Assembly (NCBI GenBank): GCA_019114585.1
Contig: DXFE01000114.1
Coordinates: forward strand, 1 to 16,535
Direction of reading: 5' to 3'
Origin: Gemmiger_A avium
GTDB lineage: Bacteria; Bacillota; Clostridia; Oscillospirales; Ruminococcaceae
Length of the DNA stretch: 16,535 bases
This document shows, piece by piece, positions 14,089-16,535 of this stretch (its first letter is position 1; each line of letters opens with the position of its first letter). The notes below the pieces were generated by a model. That model saw only the letters and a program-made list of their open reading frames with translations, was not told where the DNA came from and searched no databases. The translations under genes and the position numbers were made by a program.

Positions 14089-15370
14089 AAAGAAAGACAG
14101 ACAGCGAAAGGGAAAGGCTCAAGGGAGCCGGAAACGCTGACTATCGAAAGAAAGGAGCGATCCCGATGTCCAATACTGAACCCGTGCAGCAGTGGCAGGC
14201 ACGGGGGCGCTGAACAAGAACCGCTTGACCAGATGCGGGTGGTAACCCGGAAAGACCAAATGAGCTGAGTTCTTAAAAAAAGCGATCACCCCGTGTTCCT
14301 GCCGAAGAGGAACCCTTTTATATAGATGGTACAAGAAACGACATGGTTTGAACGTTCGAAGATTCAAGAAATATTTTGAGTTGCGAAGCAAACCCGATCG
14401 ACTGGCCACCTAAACGATCAGAAGATTTTCATTTCGGATTTTCCGAAGTGAAATACCAAATTTATCTGACCGAACATCTTTCAATAACAAGAGGCTTTGA
14501 CGCCGATGCACAAGTAAATTTGTAACGCGCATCCCCTGTTTCGGAAATCCGAAACCGCACCTTTCAAAAGCGTGGCTGTTTCTCAACAACGCGATGGCGA
14601 AGTTCAGACACCAGTCTACTGCGGGACGTGCAGGTCGGGTAGCCGGCATGTGGATGTACAGCTGCTAAAACTTGTGAGGTTTACTCCAATGTACTAAGTT
14701 GTGATCGCCCTCGATCCCCAGGAGAAAGGGCAGGAAAACAATAGTCAGGTACTATTGCGAAGAACGGGGGTTCTAAACCCGTCCATTGTGCGAAATGCAA
14801 GGTCCGCACTTTCCTGATAAGAGAGCAGGCGGATAGCGTTCGCGGATACCGTTCAGGGCTCCCGTTTTATTACCGCCCGAATGGGTCTGGTATAGCCGGC
14901 AAATGCATATCCGGATGCGGTGTACGCCCGGATGGCTGCCCGGAAAATTCGGAACAGGGTTTCCGAAATGATTCTTCTTCCAAATGGAAACGCGTTGAAA
15001 CGTATCCCAAACCCCGAACCGCAAACGAAAAATCTGTATACCGCCTCTGCCTTGCATCATAAGCAACCAGCAGTTTCAAAGGCAATCCATGGATCTTTTC
15101 CAAGCATACGGGAAGTAAGAACGAGTGATGTCCGCGTAGAACCGATTGGCAAGGCAGGATCCGGAAAAATAACCCGATTTTGAATCAACTTTTCGAGCAG
15201 ATATAGGATTGGAATTTCTGGTAAATTCACAATCAAACGTTTCATCCAATCGCGCAGATCGATCCCTGTAAGGATATGAACGATCCGGCCGAACTACCAC
15301 AGAATTAAGAGGGCAGTCCAATGTACTGAACAATTTCGCGCGAGCGCCGTGTCCGGCGCTCGCGTTTTTT
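14089..15370 (+). ncRNA. Large structured noncoding RNA of unknown class
   Basis: About 1.28 kb with no credible gene on either strand, bounded by a TATAAT box and a perfect terminator. GC falls to 24/60 (14341-14400) and 20/60 (15181-15240), against 39/60 in argS (13321-13380). Many short perfect stems are seen: CAGCG/CGCTG (14102-14139) enclosing GGCTC/GAGCC (14116-14129); CCCGTGC/GCACGGG (14181-14205); CGGGT/ACCCG (14236-14249); GTTCCT/AGGAAC (14295-14313); TTCGGA/TCCGAA (14433-14447); GTTTCGG/CCGAAAC (14538-14555); GCCCT/AGGGC (14707-14731); CAATAGT/ACTATTG (14739-14757); GTGCG/CGCAC (14788-14809); TTCGGAA/TTCCGAA (14948-14967); and a bulged 11-bp stem (15207-15234). Loops are purine- and A-rich, as in folded RNAs. 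I do not recognise rRNA, tmRNA, RNase P, SRP, riboswitch or intron signatures. It may belong to the giant ornate RNAs such as GOLLD, ROOL or OLE, or to a new class; the ends are predictions. Confidence 0.6.
15339..15370 (+). terminator. Terminator of the large noncoding RNA
   Basis: CGCGAGCGCCG (15339-15349) pairs perfectly with CGGCGCTCGCG (15354-15364) over a TGTC loop, followed by six T (15365-15370). No protein-coding gene precedes it for about 1.4 kb, so its transcript must be noncoding. Confidence 0.93.
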
Positions 15371-15448
15371 GTTGTGCGCAATCAGGAATACGCGGTTTCT
15401 TCCATCCCGGCCCGGCCGCTTTTTCCGCCGGGCGGCCGGGGGCGGCGG

Positions 15449-15477
15449 TTGCAAAACCCGCGGCGATATGGTACGAT
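15449..15477 (+). promoter_or_regulatory. Promoter of the racemase-family gene
   Basis: TTGCAA (15449-15454) and TACGAT (15472-15477) are separated by 17 bases. GC-rich stems flank it (15411-15440 before, about 15490-15530 after); the latter would lie in the leader and could slow transcription. No gene is seen in 15377-15588. Confidence 0.5.
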
Positions 15478-15588
15478 AAAACAGGCCATGGGCCCCGGTT
15501 TTTCCCACAGCGGAACCGGCGGCCGGGCCCGAAAATTCTGTGCGCCGCGCCCTTTCCTGCGCGCCGCCCGAAAAGGGGGCTTTTGTTT

Positions 15589-16317
15589 TTGAAGCCTGTA
15601 CAACAGCCCAAACATCCCGTGCTGGGCATTCTGGGAGGCCTGGGGCCCATGAGCACGGTCTACTTTTATGAGATGCTTACCAAGCACACCGTGGCCCACT
15701 GTGACCAGGATCATCTGGACATCGTGATCTCCAGCCGGGCCACCACCCCCGACCGCACCGCCTATATCCTGGGCCAGAGCCACGAGGACCCCTTTGCGGT
15801 GATGGAACAGGACGCCCGGATGCTGGTGGAATACGGCGCCACGCTGCTGGCCATCCCCTGCAACACCGCCCACTATTTCTACGACCGGCTTTCCCGCAGT
15901 TTGCCGGTGCCGGTGCTGAACATGGTGCAGTTGACCGCCCGCCAGGCCAAAAAGATGGGCTGCACCAAACTGGGTATCCTGGCCACCACCGGCACGGTGG
16001 CCAGCGGCACCTACCAGGCCGTCTGTGAGGCGGAGGGGCTGCAGTGGGCGGTTCCCTCCCCGGCCCGGCAGTCCGCTTTGATGGAGATCATCTACTGCCA
16101 GATCAAGCAGGGCCAGCGGGTGGACATGACCCGCTTTATGGAAATTGCCGACGAGCTGCGGGCCGCCGGCTGCCAGCAGGCCGTTCTGGGCTGCACCGAG
16201 CTGTCCCTGATCAAGCGGGACGAAGGGCTGGACAGCTTCTTCCTGGACAGCACCGAAGTGCTGGCCAAGGAAACCCTGGCCGTATGCGGCAAGCCCAGCG
16301 AAGGTTTTTCCTTCTGA
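15589..16317 (+). CDS. Aspartate/glutamate racemase family protein
   Basis: A 242-residue member of the Asp/Glu racemase superfamily, most like aspartate racemases that interconvert L- and D-aspartate without cofactor. It begins with the family block GILGGLGPMSTVYFYE (13-28) and has the two catalytic cysteines C91 (IPCNTAHYF) and C202 (LGCTELSLI). The start is taken as TTG at 15589, since no ATG or GTG lies between the upstream G-rich site (AAGGGGG, 15573-15579) and the conserved start of the fold; TTG at 15583 is an alternative, and a longer frame to 15349 would run through a terminator and promoter. Substrate could also be another amino acid. It stands between the large noncoding RNA and metG. 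Confidence 0.85.
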   Translation: MKPVQQPKHPVLGILGGLGPMSTVYFYEMLTKHTVAHCDQDHLDIVISSRATTPDRTAYILGQSHEDPFAVMEQDARMLVEYGATLLAIPCNTAHYFYDRLSRSLPVPVLNMVQLTARQAKKMGCTKLGILATTGTVASGTYQAVCEAEGLQWAVPSPARQSALMEIIYCQIKQGQRVDMTRFMEIADELRAAGCQQAVLGCTELSLIKRDEGLDSFFLDSTEVLAKETLAVCGKPSEGFSF

Positions 16318-16328
16318 TGACGTTATTC

Positions 16329-16356
16329 CGGCGCCGTTCCATTCGCGGCGCCGTTT
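16329..16356 (+). terminator. Weak terminator between the racemase gene and metG
   Basis: CGGCGCCG (16329-16336) and CGGCGCCG (16346-16353) pair over a 9-base loop, followed by only TTT. Partial termination is likely, with read-through to metG. Confidence 0.5.
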
Positions 16357-16375
16357 AAGAAAGGACAGAAGCAAG

Positions 16376-16535
16376 ATGAGCGAGAAAAAAACATTCTACA
16401 TCACAACCCCCATCTACTACCCCAGCGACAAGCTGCACATCGGCCACAGCTATACCACCGTGGCCTGTGACGCTCTGGCCCGCTACAAGCGGATGCAGGG
16501 CTACGACGTGATGTTCCTGACCGGCACCGACGAGC
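16376..16535 (+). CDS. metG: Methionyl-tRNA synthetase, N-terminal part
   Basis: The first 53 residues of a class I synthetase that charges methionine tRNAs; the gene leaves the window. It shows FYITTPIYYPSDKLHIGHSYTT with the HIGH motif intact at 21-24, and the following ARYKRMQGYDVMFLTGTDE, which is highly conserved in MetRS of the bacterial type. AAGGA lies about 11 bases before the ATG. It is 58 bases after the racemase-family gene, separated by a weak hairpin. Confidence 0.95.
   Translation, partial: MSEKKTFYITTPIYYPSDKLHIGHSYTTVACDALARYKRMQGYDVMFLTGTDE

Noticed and set aside
14231..14320. T-box-like core (GGGTGGTAACC followed by a hairpin and T run)
   Set aside because: The core has an extra A and lacks CCGCG, no stem I landmarks are seen before it, and no synthetase or transporter gene follows directly.
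14764..14790. tRNA-like T arm (GGGTTCTAAACCC)
   Set aside because: No matching acceptor, D or anticodon arms fit around it, and the loop lacks the usual TTCRA pattern; the neighbouring hairpin stem is too long for an anticodon arm.
14788..15338. Group II intron (GTGCG start)
   Set aside because: No domain V hairpin, no intron-type 3' end and no reverse transcriptase; GTGCG here is one arm of a local hairpin.
14089..15370. RNase P, tmRNA or SRP RNA
   Set aside because: I find none of their conserved blocks and the length is far too great; a covariance search would settle it.
14410..15381. Open frames of 60-100 codons on the minus strand within the noncoding region
   Set aside because: They have no good ribosome binding sites, show odd composition, overlap each other and run against the promoter and terminator.

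Overview
The window looks like chromosomal DNA from a GC-rich Gram-positive anaerobe of the class Clostridia, most likely the Faecalibacterium / Gemmiger / Subdoligranulum branch of the Oscillospiraceae (Ruminococcaceae). The basis is GGAGG-type ribosome binding sites, a HrcA/CIRCE-controlled small heat shock gene, an L10 leader, the ywiB-type gene (DUF1934) in front of argS as in Firmicutes, and high coding GC. The genus is an inference, not a proof.

Left edge (1-745): a small accessory patch. A ribbon-helix-helix (Arc/CopG-like) regulator is read leftward and a small hypothetical gene is read rightward. Two good sigma-A promoters lie back to back between them, each touching a copy of a CATGC-type palindrome. 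A bidirectional terminator closes the patch.

746-4897: a metallophosphoesterase (minus strand), then on the plus strand a D-alanyl-D-alanine carboxypeptidase, nicotinate phosphoribosyltransferase and a small CmpB-like membrane protein. The ribosome binding site of the last one lies inside the terminator of the gene before it.

4898-9540 (minus strand): in transcription order rpmG-secE-nusG, then rplK-rplA, then rplJ-rplL, then hsp20. The RNA signals here are clear: a promoter ahead of rpmG, a terminator between nusG and rplK, two look-alike elements in front of rplK and rplA that could be L1 binding sites, an L10 leader with its own consensus promoter and an attenuator-like hairpin ahead of rplJ, a 15-bp terminator after rplL, and a CIRCE operator (plus a weaker second one) ahead of hsp20. 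rpoB does not follow rplL as it usually does.

9600-13975 (plus strand): ddl-murI-DUF1934-argS, a compact run joining peptidoglycan precursor supply (D-Ala-D-Ala and D-Glu) with arginyl-tRNA synthesis, closed by two hairpins.

13976-15376: the most unusual part. About 1.3 kb has no credible gene, drops to roughly 33-50% GC between genes of about 65% GC, begins with a perfect TATAAT box, is packed with short perfect stem-loops and ends in a perfect 11-bp terminator followed by six T. I read it as one very large structured noncoding RNA of about 1.28 kb, whose class I do not recognise.

15377-16535: an aspartate/glutamate racemase-family gene with its own promoter, then the start of metG, which runs off the window.
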